Below, in pieces: positions 11,198-20,991 of a DNA stretch of 43,500 nt (the first letter of the stretch is position 1; every line of letters starts with the position of its first letter). This stretch comes from Mesostigma viride. Taxonomy: Eukaryota; Streptophyta; Mesostigmatophyceae; Mesostigmatales; Mesostigmataceae. The stretch covers positions 2,370,900-2,414,399 of the forward strand of contig RPFO01000231.1 of NCBI GenBank assembly GCA_009746045.1. The letters are read 5' to 3'. Below the pieces are notes generated by a model that saw nothing but the letters and a program-made list of their open reading frames with translations, searched no databases and was not told the origin of the DNA. The position numbers and the translations under genes were made by a program.

Positions 11198-12132
11198 AAA
11201 ATAAATTTGCCACGCGGGAAAAGGATCGTTCGCTCGCCGCTAGCCCACTGCCAGCCCACGCACTCAAGAATTCCCAGCCTCCGCAGACAGTAATTACGCC
11301 GGCCGCCTGGCCTCCGTAATTAAGCCTAATTACGCCTCCGGCCCCCGGGCCGTGCAATTAGCCCTGCGCAATCTAGGCTCCGGCACCCGGCACTATTCCT
11401 GCAAGAGCGATCAGAACATTGACGCCGCAAATATATTCTAACTAGTTCAACCATTGTCTGTGGTTACTACTATCTATAGCCCTGCCAGCAGGACACATGG
11501 CGGATGATATGTATTGCCCCAACAGGAAACTGGATTGCAGTATTAAAACTATGTTACTACTTATCAGTAATATCACATGCTACCCGTTTTGGTCTCGTTG
11601 ACATGTACATATGCTCTTAGAACTTTCAATCTGCATCTTATGATACAGTAAAACTGAGGACAATCAAAGTGCTGCCATCCAAAGCTAGCTGTAAATAAAT
11701 AGTAGTATCAAATCAGCTTACCATATATGCATGGCACTGGTCATACATTTGGCAGGTAGTGACTATAGTTACATGCTGGCTAACTAATAGATGGGAAGGG
11801 GCCTCAGCATAACAACTCAGCCTAGGGAACATCAGGTGAATGACAGGGCATTCGTGGCTGCCATCAATAATAGAGTGCTGTGCACAGCTAGTGCTGGTTC
11901 AAGTATGTATGCCTGGCATGTGAATGGGATGCAGTGACACTTAGTGTGGCAGCACAATTGCTAGCTCCATGGTGCAGCATCAAAGTGTCACCTTGACAAT
12001 TCCGATTTGGCATGGTGTCCAGACGCAACCTCAGTGGTCCTAGTTCTACTGGTGCTGATGCTAGTGAAAGGCCTGAGCATGCAGGATTCATTAGGCACAG
12101 CTTCAAGTACTGTAGTCTATATATATAGCTAC

Positions 12133-12254
12133 ATTGCGTTTCCATTGGTCTTATCGTAGTATAGAGCTTTGACATGGCTCTGTATATAGGTTTATAGCTG
12201 GGCGTTTGCTTTGGTTTGAGTGATTTCACTCTGCTGTAAGTAATTATATTTTTA
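12133..12254 (+). mobile_element. Extremely 5'-truncated non-LTR retrotransposon copy (3' tail only)
   Basis: These 122 bp match the 3' untranslated tail of the copy at 17420-17811 (GCGTTTCCATTGGTCTTATC through GTAATTATATTTTT) essentially base for base. The insertion is bracketed by the 14-bp duplication ATATATATAGCTAC at 12119-12132 and 12255-12268. No coding sequence is left. It lies in the intron just downstream, in gene direction, of exon 12388-12450. Confidence 0.75.
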
Positions 12255-12387
12255 ATATATATAGCTACTACATAATGCCCTCATAATGCCACTCAACGTG
12301 CAATTTAGAGACTGGTGGGCTGGCAAGCATGAATATGTGAGGACTGCCTTTGCGGCTTGCCCAAATCATGCTGAGGAGGGAACTTAC

Positions 12388-12450
12388 GCATGCAGGTGTA
12401 ATCGGAGTAGCAGAACTCATCATCCGTGCATTCCTCACTCGTAGCGCACT
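12388..12450 (-). CDS. Four-cysteine mini-module exon
   Basis: A 63-bp, 21-residue exon with spacing C-x5-C-x5-C-x5-C (ECATSEEC, then EFCYSDYTCM). It is the most acidic of the five Cys4 modules. The acceptor is TGCTTACAG and the donor GTAAGT; both introns are phase 1. Because it begins with AG, joining it to an upstream exon ending in G gives GAG. Joining it directly to a CTLD exon ending in T would give TAG, a stop. The exon 20932-20991 is therefore needed between it and the CTLD exon 21560-21994. The reading is supported by sibling exons and splice sites. Confidence 0.72.
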
Positions 12451-12651
12451 CTGTAAGCATTTATGCCAGCACACGCGTCAGCGCAGATCACAAGCACGTG
12501 CAAGCAAGCCAGGCATGTCATGCAGCAGATAACTACTGCGACTTAAGTTAACACAAAATAAGGGAATATATAAAATTTATTTTGACTATCTTATAGTAGA
12601 GGATAGCATCTAGAGGCTAGCTAGAGAGCACAAATTCTAACCACCATTCTC

Positions 12652-12912
12652 TACGGGGAAAAATATTACGCTTGTTGACCACAGCATGGAGTAGGTTTTA
12701 GGTTTGCTTGCAGGTATATGGATTCTAGACAGCTCTGGATGCAGACCCAGTAAGTTTGGTATCTGACCTACGGCACGAAACCTGATCATTCTGTACGGGG
12801 GAAAATATTAAGCTTGTCACAGCATGGAGTAGGTTTTAGGTGTGCTTGCACGTTAATATGGCTTGAAGACAGCTAGATGCAGACCCATATCTGACAAAAC
12901 TGCACGAAACCT
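12652..12912. repeat. Tandem duplication, two units of about 133 bp
   Basis: The first unit starts near 12652 and the second near 12785. Both contain CATTCT-TACGGGG, then AAAATATTA-GCTTGT, AGCATGGAGTAGGTTTTAGG, GATGCAGACCCA, and GCACGAAACC. The copies have diverged by substitutions and small indels. No coding content is visible. Confidence 0.65.
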
Positions 12913-12936
12913 TAAGGGGACGTGCGCCCGCCGAAT

Positions 12937-12952
12937 TTTTTGGCGCCAAAAA
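12937..12952. promoter_or_regulatory. Perfect 16-bp palindrome with an E2F-like core
   Basis: TTTTTGGCGCCAAAAA is a perfect palindrome whose core TTGGCGCCAA fits the E2F/DP consensus in both directions. It lies about 430 bp before the proposed start codon of the plus-strand PHD-finger gene (13384) and next to a GC-rich patch with the hairpin GGGTGC...GCACCC (12980-13002), which would suit a promoter. Binding is inferred. Confidence 0.35.
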
Positions 12953-13383
12953 TATTCGCGGTACCGCCGTGAAGTTAAAAGTGGGTGCACGGTGCGCGCA
13001 CCCCTTGCGGAAGTGGCCATGGCGACTGCGTTTAGGCGAAACTAGCCATGTAGGGCTAGAGAAATGCAAAAAAAATGCTCGAATGTTGGAGACGATGATT
13101 TAATGATGTTGGGTTGTGGCGGCAAGTTGCTGGTTTACAATATCGCTGCTTTCTTTTACTGCCATCGGCATGGGGGGTAATCTGCATTTTTTGGTCGCGC
13201 GGAATAAAATAGAATTCGTGATAGCGGCAGTGAATTCGCAGTTTTGGGGGGCTTTTTGACCGTAAACGATGCATTAATATCGGTAGCATTGAATTCCAAA
13301 CCAAACTGGTGCTTTTTGCTACATTTTCGGCTATTCTCGGTAAGTAATTCTTCAGGCCTGCGCAGTGCATGTCGGAACCTTCC

Positions 13384-15055
13384 ATGGAAGAACGGCCGTT
13401 GTTGCGCGCCTGGGCGAGGGATCTGCGAGGGACAGGTATAGATTTGTCGCGAATGTTATGTGCTATCAGTTCTTTCTTCTATGAGCTCATCGTTCGAAGT
13501 TTTTTTCGTTCTTTTTGGGCAGTTTCCGCCAGCTAGCTCGCCGTTGCTTGCCTTGGTGTTGTCGAATACCTGGTAGATTTAGATTGTTTTCGCTGACGTC
13601 GTGGTCAGGGCCGCTTCAGTCGAAGCCTATATCTTCTCGGGAAGGTTTAAGGCATTTCATAAAACGTGTTCTGGCAAGGATGTTGTGCGTATGGACGCTT
13701 CTTGTTGTGTGAGAGTGACGCACCCTCTCTTCGCAGCGGCATCACAGCGCTCATGCGCTGGAGGGCCGCCAATGGTTTCTTTCCATTTTATCGTGCAGGG
13801 GAGGAAGTGTTTTATTGACGATCATGTTGGAGATATTGCATTTGTGTGACTGCATGTAGATAGCTACCACCATTGGTTTATTTGAGCTTTCCCTTGATAT
13901 CATCATGTGAAAAGACTGCAATGTGCTGAGCCAACCATGGTTGACTGCATGCAAGCTTTGTATGCCATGATCTCCTTGGTTCCTTGCCCTCCATAGTTCC
14001 AGTTTGTTGCCCATCTCAGGTAGGGCAGTTCAGGAGTTGTTGCTGTGTTGATTAGCTTGGTTGGCATCAACCTTACACTCTAACCTGGGAGAAACATAGA
14101 AAATGCTGGTAAGGCATTTTAGTGCCATCATCATTATTGCTATTCACATGCTTATTAGTCTGGCCATGCTCGAGGGACGGTTAAGGGGTATGAGGTGTGT
14201 GGCCAACCCTGTGTACTTCATAACATATTCAGCATGGATTTGATGCATGTTGGATGGCATGTAAAGTGTAATTGTGTTTATACTTGGTTACTGAGTGGTC
14301 CTTAGCGCCTGTCCGGTGGTCGTCTAGGAAACTCATCAGTGCGTGTCACAGTGACCCCCAACCTTGAGCATGTGTCGTCATCAGTGTGTAATAGTTATTT
14401 ATATGTGCTTTTGGTCATAGATTTGCCGAGTTCTAATCATGAAGTTTACAAGGTAACCTTGGGTAGAGTATAGTGTATGCTCTCTTGGCATGTATGCCTA
14501 GCGATCGTGTTGCTATGCTTGCGTTTGCAAGGTTGGCCATGCCGAGGGCAGGTAAGGGCAGATGCGGTGCCTAGCCGTTTGCTTATGGGTGTAGACACCT
14601 CCCCCGCTGCCCTTGCACAGCTGGATGAGCTGAGGAAAAAGAGGGAGTGCCAGCAGGTGGTCAAGAAGACGCTAGAGTACAAGGCTGAGGCAGCCCGGGC
14701 GTGGCATGTGAAGCGTGGCCATCGCTGGGATGAGGGCAAGGTAGATGCCCAGAGGGGCCAGGTCACCTACAGCAAGGGGGTGCACTATGGGGGTGTGGGG
14801 GCTGCTACTGGGGGGGCGGGGGCGGGCAGCAATGAGGATGATGATGACACTGCACACATCCCTTGCTTGCGCTGCTCTAAGACCGATGCATCTGATGATG
14901 ACCCTTTCTTGCTGTGCAGCACACCCGGGTGCGATGGGGGGCTCCACCTGAGCTGCACGGTCCCTCTCCTGCCCAGCATACCTGATGGGGACTGGTTCTG
15001 CCCAGTTTGCTGCGGGGAAGACTGTGATGATGGCAGTGATAGTGACAGTGACTAG
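13384..15055 (+). CDS. PHD-finger protein, two-exon model
   Basis: The proposed exon 1 is 13384-13435 (MEERPLLRAWARDLRGT; donor GTATAG, phase 1). Exon 2 is 14532-15055 (acceptor TTGCAAG, phase 1). Joined, they give about 192 residues. The middle is basic and helical (LDELRKKRECQQVVKKTLEY, then AWHVKRGHRWDEGK) and is followed by a Gly/Ala stretch and an acidic NEDDDD run. Near the C terminus is a PHD finger with cysteines and histidine in order: CLRC, LLCS, GCDGGLH, LSC, then the aromatic WFCPVCC. The protein ends in an acidic Ser/Asp tail. PHD fingers commonly read histone H3 tails in the nucleus. It runs antisense inside the largest lectin-gene intron and directly abuts a duplicated 255-bp block, so it could belong to a transposable element. 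The finger is clear; exon 1 is tentative. Confidence 0.6.
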
Positions 15056-15090
15056 TATAATGGACGCCCAGGTGGCATGCTGCCAAAGAG

Positions 15091-15345
15091 TCGGTGTTCT
15101 CTGAACGTAGTTTCTTTATAACAGATGAGAATGAACGCCGCTATGTGAGTGGTACTACGGGACGGTGGGCCTTGGGCTGGACCGGTTCCATGAGTTAGAA
15201 TTAGTTGGCCAGTTTTGTATGGCCATTTCTAGTTCGTTAAGTTAAGTAGCAATTAAGTTACTGTTGCTGACGGCTCATGAGGCGAGCCTGGGCTACGCCG
15301 CCCTAAAGTGCCATTTGCACGATGTTCTAGGTCTCTTTTTCTTGT
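15091..15345. repeat. Repeat A, copy 1 (255 bp)
   Basis: Begins TCGGTGTTCTCTGAACG, 35 bp after the PHD ORF stop, and ends TTTTTCTTGT. By eye it is identical over its whole length to 16472-16726. It may be the 3' untranslated region of the PHD gene: copy 1 alone continues into TGTAA, which is a poly(A) signal in some green algae. Confidence 0.85.
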
Positions 15346-16347
15346 AATCGGATGTATGGGGTATGGGTATGGCGGATTACAAGAAATTTAATGCTGCCCT
15401 AATCGCGTCAGCCTTTTGGCTGGCGGTGGCCGATTAGAGATGGCGCGTGACTGACATAGCTTGAACAGTCACGTGACTGTGAAAAAGAAATTGAAATTAC
15501 CCTCGTCGGTTTTCTCCCCGCAGCTGGGTTCTTGGCCGACGAGAGACTATAAAATACTTCGCGTTTGCCTGCGCGTGGCACCTGTACGGAACTCTGAAGC
15601 CATGAGTAAGATTTCCGTGCCACGCTGCAGTGCCTACCGCTTTGCTGCGGAATGTCGCAGCAGGGTTGCAGTTCCTGACTGCTGACTGCCGAAGGAAGGG
15701 TGGTCGGGTTACTTTTAGTGGGCATTGTGATGGACGACAAGTCTGTCGGCCCTCGCGTAAGTAGAAAAATATTTACCAGCATCCGCTCTTATGGGTGCGT
15801 GAGGTCTCGGGAATGTGGTGGGGACGAATTCCGGAATTATGCAATATTTCGATTCAGACCGAGACTTAAGGGGCCAGTTTAACAGACGGACCTGGGCCGG
15901 GCAGGACCAAATATTTTGGCCGGCCCAGTTGCGCTTGCGCTTTATCGGCCGCTGGGGTGTGTGATGAGAGCCTGCTCATCAACTAAAACCTGAAATATGG
16001 AAAGTTACTCCCCCAGGTGACAACGTTGACAGTAATCGAGATATGGTGGCATCGGGTGACGTCCTACAAGTTGTCGTCACGTTAGGGCGGCACTGGCCTT
16101 TGAGGGAGGTCCGTGATCGTTAAACGAGGCGTCTTCTTCCTTGTCTTTGCGTGCACATTCAACACCCTCTTTTACTGGCCGAGGGTGGAAGGCTGGGGGG
16201 GCCCTGCAAAGGGTTATCGTGCATGAGGCTCGCTACAGCCGCCGGCGATTGTAATGGTCGTGACCGTTGCGGCAGGGCAGCCTCGGGAGCCACTGAGCGA
16301 AAGTGGTTGGCGGAGCTTTGGAGATAAAGCACCAGGAAAGGGGGGTT
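15346..16347. other. No gene recognised between repeat A1 and repeat B1
   Basis: About 1 kb of GC-moderate DNA. Short frames (for example 15461-15685 plus and 15408-15782 minus) show no domain and lack convincing splice sites. It may be flanking parts of the duplicated element that contains repeats A and B. Confidence 0.4.
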
Positions 16348-16425
16348 GGGTAACGAGAACTACAATCAATCATGAAATGGGTGCAGCGTGGCAGGCTCAC
16401 TCATGGGTTCTGTAATTGCCCACTT
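16348..16425. repeat. Repeat B, copy 1 (78 bp)
   Basis: GGGTAACGAGAACTACAATC through TGTAATTGCCCACTT, identical by eye to 16762-16839. The two B copies are 414 bp apart and flank repeat A copy 2. Confidence 0.85.
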
Positions 16426-16471
16426 ATTGTTTTAATCAAATGTTGGTGGATTGGTAATAGTGGGAATAGAA

Positions 16472-16726
16472 TCGGTGTTCTCTGAACGTAGTTTCTTTAT
16501 AACAGATGAGAATGAACGCCGCTATGTGAGTGGTACTACGGGACGGTGGGCCTTGGGCTGGACCGGTTCCATGAGTTAGAATTAGTTGGCCAGTTTTGTA
16601 TGGCCATTTCTAGTTCGTTAAGTTAAGTAGCAATTAAGTTACTGTTGCTGACGGCTCATGAGGCGAGCCTGGGCTACGCCGCCCTAAAGTGCCATTTGCA
16701 CGATGTTCTAGGTCTCTTTTTCTTGT
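16472..16726. repeat. Repeat A, copy 2 (255 bp)
   Basis: A same-length direct copy of 15091-15345, 1381 bp downstream. It lacks the PHD ORF and sits between the two B copies. After CTTGT it runs into a CCCTCCCTCCCTC tract ending TTTCTAG, which looks like a polypyrimidine tract and splice acceptor immediately before repeat B copy 2. Confidence 0.85.
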
Positions 16727-16761
16727 CCCGCCCTCCCTCCCTCTTTTTGTGTTTGTTTCTA

Positions 16762-16839
16762 GGGTAACGAGAACTACAATCAATCATGAAATGGGTGCAG
16801 CGTGGCAGGCTCACTCATGGGTTCTGTAATTGCCCACTT
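16762..16839. repeat. Repeat B, copy 2 (78 bp)
   Basis: A direct copy of 16348-16425, preceded by an acceptor-like TTTGTTTCTAG. The order A1, B1, A2, B2 with two different offsets is not a simple tandem duplication. Confidence 0.85.
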
Positions 16840-17402
16840 CCACACCGCTTGTCCAAATGCAGCCAGATTTTGCGAGCGTGTGTGTCGATGACTAATGGAA
16901 TTTTAAATATCATGTTTGGCCCATTTCACATGTGTTTGGTATTTTATTATTTTTGGCATGTGTGAAAAACAGCGTTTTTGTACTTGCAAGAGCATAAAAA
17001 TTCTAAAGCATGTCAGATATGGGTTGTGAGTGGCTCTAATTTTTGGCCACCCACGACCTGCTTGGAAAATATCATGGCTGGCCTGAATTGATGTGTGCAT
17101 TGGCTGGGGCATACTGTGCCCTAATTAGCGTCTTTTTCTATTTTTAGCGCGATACCGGCGCGTGGTTGGGGGTAGAACCTTCAATGAATGCATGGATAAC
17201 TCACTAAACATGTTATTTAGGGCCCCTAATCATGGCTGGGCATAATTCAATTGAATTCATATTGAAACAAGTGTATTCCAGTTTTGGGGGGTTTTGGTGG
17301 CACACCTCCCCTTAATAGGAGCACAGATCTATGCCACTTTTACCTCATTGAAACTCCACTATTATCGACGGAAAGCATACACACACATCACATCAAATTG
17401 GG
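16840..17402. other. No gene recognised
   Basis: AT-rich intron sequence before the target duplication of the retrotransposon copy at 17420. No exon, domain or repeat was found. Confidence 0.4.
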
Positions 17403-17419
17403 AATGTATATTACTCCTA

Positions 17420-17811
17420 GCGACGTCGGGCACCATCGTGTGGTGCCCTTTGTCCTGGAGGAGTTTGGGGCCATGGGGCCCCTGACCTCCGCCTTCTTCA
17501 AGGAGTGTTGCCGGCTCCGGGAGGACCGGCTGGACCTGGAGGGCCAGCGGGCCCCATGGTCGGCGCGGACCTGGACGTCATATTGGCGTCAGCGCTTGTC
17601 GGTGGCGCTGACTCGGGCCATGGCGGACATCATGCTCCGCCGTACGCGGGCTGATTTTGCGGTGCAGCAGGGCTATTAGGTTCCTCCCGTTAGGCGTTTC
17701 CATTGGTCTTATCGTAGTATAGAGCTTTGACATGGCTCTGTATATAGGTTTATAGCTGGGCGTTTGCTTTGGTTTGAGTGATTTCACTCTGCTGTAAGTA
17801 ATTATATTTTT
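17420..17811 (+). mobile_element. 5'-truncated non-LTR retrotransposon copy with target-site duplication
   Basis: A 392-bp insertion bracketed by a perfect 17-bp duplication, AATGTATATTACTCCTA, at 17403-17419 and 17812-17828. It carries only the C-terminal end of the pol ORF, about 80 codons open to the stop at 17679 (FVLEEFGAMGPLTSAFFKE, later YWRQRLSVALTRA and RRTRADF), plus a 3' tail ending GTAATTATATTTTT. The C-terminal peptide matches the decayed ORF at 18096-20240, but the tail matches 12133-12254 instead. Truncation and duplication are the usual products of target-primed reverse transcription. It is a dead copy. Confidence 0.85.
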
Positions 17812-17841
17812 AATGTATATTACTCCTATGCCATAAAGTTT

Positions 17842-17897
17842 CCGTAATTTATGACATTCTCAATAAATATATATTCATTGAGAATGATAAATTACGG
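17842..17897. repeat. Near-perfect 56-bp palindrome
   Basis: CCGTAATTTAT, ATTCTCAAT and ATATATA are mirrored as ATTGAGAAT and ATAAATTACGG, with one 3-bp and small central differences. It lies 13 bp past the 3' target duplication of the retrotransposon copy. It could form a hairpin or be a minimal foldback element. Confidence 0.7.
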
Positions 17898-18095
17898 AGG
17901 TGAGACAGTTGGCATGCAACAATTAATGAAAACCCCGAAAAGAAGAAGAACCCTACAGAAAAGAATAGTTTAATCTGACCCGGGCATGCAAGGACCACGC
18001 CAGCTGCACAAGGTACCCACAACTAACTACTACATCACAAAACAACGGCAGTGATGCAGCAACATCGCTGCCGGCCCACCAGGCCTGGAAGGGAT

Positions 18096-20240
18096 CTAGA
18101 CCGCATGGGTAGCGACAAAGTCGGCCCGGGTGCGGCGGAATAACACATCCGGGCCGCGGTGCGAGTGAGGGCGAGTGACAGGCGCTGCCGCCAATAAGAG
18201 GACCTCGTGTCGGCAGACCACAGGGCGGTCTGGCCCTCGAGGTCGGGGCGGTTTTAACGGCGCTGGCAGCACTCGTGGAAAAACCCCGCTGTCTTGGGGC
18301 CCATGGCCCTGAACTCCTCAAGGACAAAGCTAGCCCTTTTCCCTAGGGGATGACCCGGTGAGGCCCCACATTGCCGGAGGAGGCAAACTTGTCGCGCTCT
18401 GACAGCCACAGCGGCAGCAGCGCCGGTGCCCATCCACAGCCGCCCAAAGGATGTGGCGAGTTCCGGAGAGCGGCCAAGCCACGGAGACATCGATGAGCAG
18501 GTGGCAACCCTGCCCATCGTAGTCAAGCAATTGGTAATGTCGGGGCGGTGGTTGGTTGAGTAGAGGGCGGCCCCATCCGCGTCCTCGCACTTGATGGTGG
18601 AGTGGAAAAGACCGACCGAACCATGGCAAAACACCACGCGGAGGAGAGCGGTACCTATGGAGATAGAGGAACCAGTTCTGGCTCTGCTGGCCACCCATGC
18701 ACGCGATGTAGTGCGTCCCAGTAGTATCGAGAGCAATTAAGCCCCGGCAGCTGCCGCAGCTGCCGCAGGAAGCACCCGCCGTGATGAGAGGTTGCGGGGC
18801 AAACAGCTGGAGGCGGACCTCGGGCGATGGCGTAAAGGGCCGGGACCAGCGTGAACAAAGGGTTCATGGGGAGGGCGCACAGGAATGCGGCCCCCATGAG
18901 CACTCCCCTCTTAATTAAGGGAAACGGAGTGAAGCCAAGCCTTCCCCTGATCGTTCAAGGTCGCATGCAGACCCATCCAGTCGGCACTGTCAGTGTAGTG
19001 TACCCGCGTAGGTCTTGTGTTGCTGTTCATGAACGCAGGCAAGGAAGACACTAGGACTGAGGACAGTGGACACGCCGGCCGGGTGTGCCCCGGGGCAGGC
19101 GACGGTGGACGGTGTGGGCGGGGCGGACGAGGTCGCAGGCCTGCTCGATCCCGAATCCTGCACAGCCTGCACGAAGGGGAAGGTGGATGGGGTGACCAAG
19201 TCGGGGATGGCGCTGACGGCTCTGGGGACCAACCGGCGGATCTCAGCCCAGGCCTGAGCAACAGAGCCTGAAGGAAGGCGGCGGAGGCGAGGCGGGCGGC
19301 GCGGGTGAGCCCACACCCGCCCATGCGTTAGGGGAGTGGCCAAGCGCATGGAGTGAGCTGGCAGGCTAGGGCCGGGGAGGAGCACCTGCAAGGCGGCCTG
19401 GGCAAGCCGCACCAGGTGGGGGGGAGCGCCACGGAGCCACTGAACCACCCGCGAGGGTGGGCGCAAAACCAGAGGAGGAGCCCGGCCTTTGGTCTGGGGG
19501 TCCTTAAGGCGCGCCCAAGTCTCGAGGACATGGGTGCGCTGTTCCGTGGTGGCCCGTCCGGAGCTCCTCTTCGATGTAGCCAGGGTCGCCCACAGGGACG
19601 CCCAGGCACGAGAAACCACGCGCCCGCACCAATACCCCTGGGATAGCCGCGTGGAAGCCAGAGCAGTCCCCCTGGGGCAAAAAGACTGCACACTTGCGGA
19701 GGGTGAGCCGAAGGTTGATGGCTGCCATGGCTACTTAATTCAAGGGCAGCCAGGGCGGCAACCACAGCGTCGGCCGGGCCGAGGGCATGGATATCGTACA
19801 TATAGGCGACGAGCACGACAATCGGGTGCGCAGCGTGGACACCTTGGAGAGCCTGGTGCAGCGGGGCGGACAGGTTAAAGGGGCCAAGGGGGTCGCGCCT
19901 TGCTGGGTCCCCGTGTAGGAGACGACGTCGGCGAACGTCCCATCCTCCATAAGGAAGGAGAGTTGAGTGGGTTTGCCGTAGCAGGCTGCTGTCCACGCAA
20001 GAAGGTCAGGGAACGCCTCGCCGACGGCCTCAAAGATGCTAGCCTTGGTGACAGCATTGAACGAATCGTGGCAATCCACCTTCAGCGCCACATGGGTCGG
20101 ATGCGTCTCTAGGTAGTCCTGAACTGCACATGTGCGCGATGGTGTCGCTGCCCCCTTTGGTGGCAACGCCAAGCTGGGCAGCGACGGGAAGCTGGGCAGC
20201 GACGGGCTCCTCAGTATCACTCCGGTTGCAGGGCAAAAGT
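18096..20240 (-). pseudogene. Decayed non-LTR retrotransposon pol (reverse transcriptase plus restriction-like endonuclease)
   Basis: Read on the minus strand from about 20240, the homology crosses frames several times. In order: HVALKVDCHDSFNAV (RT motif A, about 20050-20095), GTQQGATPLAPL (motif B, near 19890), VAYMYDIHALG (motif C, about 19785-19815), then VFLPQGDCSGF and SCLGVPVGDP (19600-19690). Further on are a Cys/His cluster (CGSCGSC, HYIACMG; 18680-18780) and RPDI followed by LLIDVSV (18490-18560). The last pair suggests a PD-(D/E)XK restriction-like endonuclease as in R2/NeSL-type elements. The C-terminal end matches the copy at 17420 and stops near 18096. Motif C has Tyr in place of the first catalytic Asp (YMYD for YxDD). 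Frameshifts and an internal TAA (near 18253) confirm it is dead. The 5' part is missing. Confidence 0.8.
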
Positions 20241-20538
20241 AGGCGCGAAAATACATATTACTATATGCAGCCATATAACTTCAGATTCTGACTGCTAATA
20301 CTATTCTAATAACAGGATTCATGCAGAATCTTATGATTTGCTGCATGGTGGACATGGCGGAGAAAACAACCAGGAAAAAGCTGCACACGAAATGCTATCT
20401 TATTATCGCGACTAGCTGTATACACCGGTAGGCAGGCAACAATTAGAGAAATCTGCCGGCTGGGACGATACCGTACTGTCATTATAAAGATGATGCAGTT
20501 AGCCAGAGTGCCAGAGAGCTACTGCTGTCAGATAAAAC

Positions 20539-20991
20539 ATAAAGAGACACAGTCACACAAATAACATGCATGCCCATGCCGTTATCACCCATGTGTCATT
20601 TATTGCCAACGCAAACCCAGTGACAAGTCTAAAAAGAAAAAGACACGGATAACATGCATGCATGCCGTACTCACCCGGCACGTACACGTGATTTACATAT
20701 TGCCAACGCAGTTATCTGACAAGATAAAAAAAGAGACATGGACAACATGCATGCCATACTCACCCACACACATTTGCCAACGCAAACCTGACAAGATACA
20801 ACAAATAGAGACACAGCAGATAACATGCATCCCGTAATTACCCACGCATAATTATTGTTATTGAGCGCAAACCCCACGATACGAAACAAATAGATCGAGA
20901 CACGTACAGGTTGCATGTATGAAATACTCACCCACGCATCTATTGTCAACGCAAACTTTGTCAGGCCGGCAGTGGGCGTTCACCTCACAGT
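20539..20991 (-). repeat. Five tandem units carrying half a Cys4 exon plus its splice donor
   Basis: Units of roughly 75-100 bp each contain, on the minus strand, a TTTGCGTTGGCAA-like exon fragment, a TGGGTGAGTA-like donor, then GCATGCATGTTATCC and GTGTCTCTTTTT-like intron sequence. The rightmost unit (20900-20991) holds the intact exon 20932-20991. The four to its left, near 20830, 20760, 20680 and 20590, lack the exon's 5' half and acceptor. They are diverged: GTGAGT is kept only in those near 20760 and 20680. The repeat therefore duplicates an exon-intron boundary rather than a whole exon. Confidence 0.75.
20932..20991 (-). CDS. Four-cysteine mini-module exon
   Basis: A 60-bp exon encoding C-x5-C-x5-C-x4-C (DCEVNAHC, then KVCVDNRCV). 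The acceptor is TTTCTGTGCAG and the donor GTGAGT; both introns are phase 1. It joins the CTLD exon 21560-21994 through TAC and exon 12388-12450 through GAG. It is the parent of the tandem half-exon array that extends into the downstream intron, so several decoy donors lie within 400 bp of the real one. The module resembles the exon at 3552 closely in length and spacing. Confidence 0.78.

Larger units (their letters stand above)
10588..11443 (-). repeat. Two direct copies of a tRNA-related (SINE-like) repeat
   Basis: Copies at about 10588-10918 and 11079-11443 share long blocks. These start AAGCARTTAGCCGGGCTA and continue through CACGCGGGAA, GCCTCCGCAGAC and CGGCCCCCGGGCC to ATTGACGCCGCAA. Between them at 11020-11070 is a minus-strand stretch that resembles the 3' half of a tRNA, with AGGTC followed by a T-arm-like GGGGTTCGGTTCC. 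This suggests a tRNA-derived SINE on the minus strand, with the first copy keeping its head. The head is incomplete and no A box was found, so the SINE label is tentative. Confidence 0.45.
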
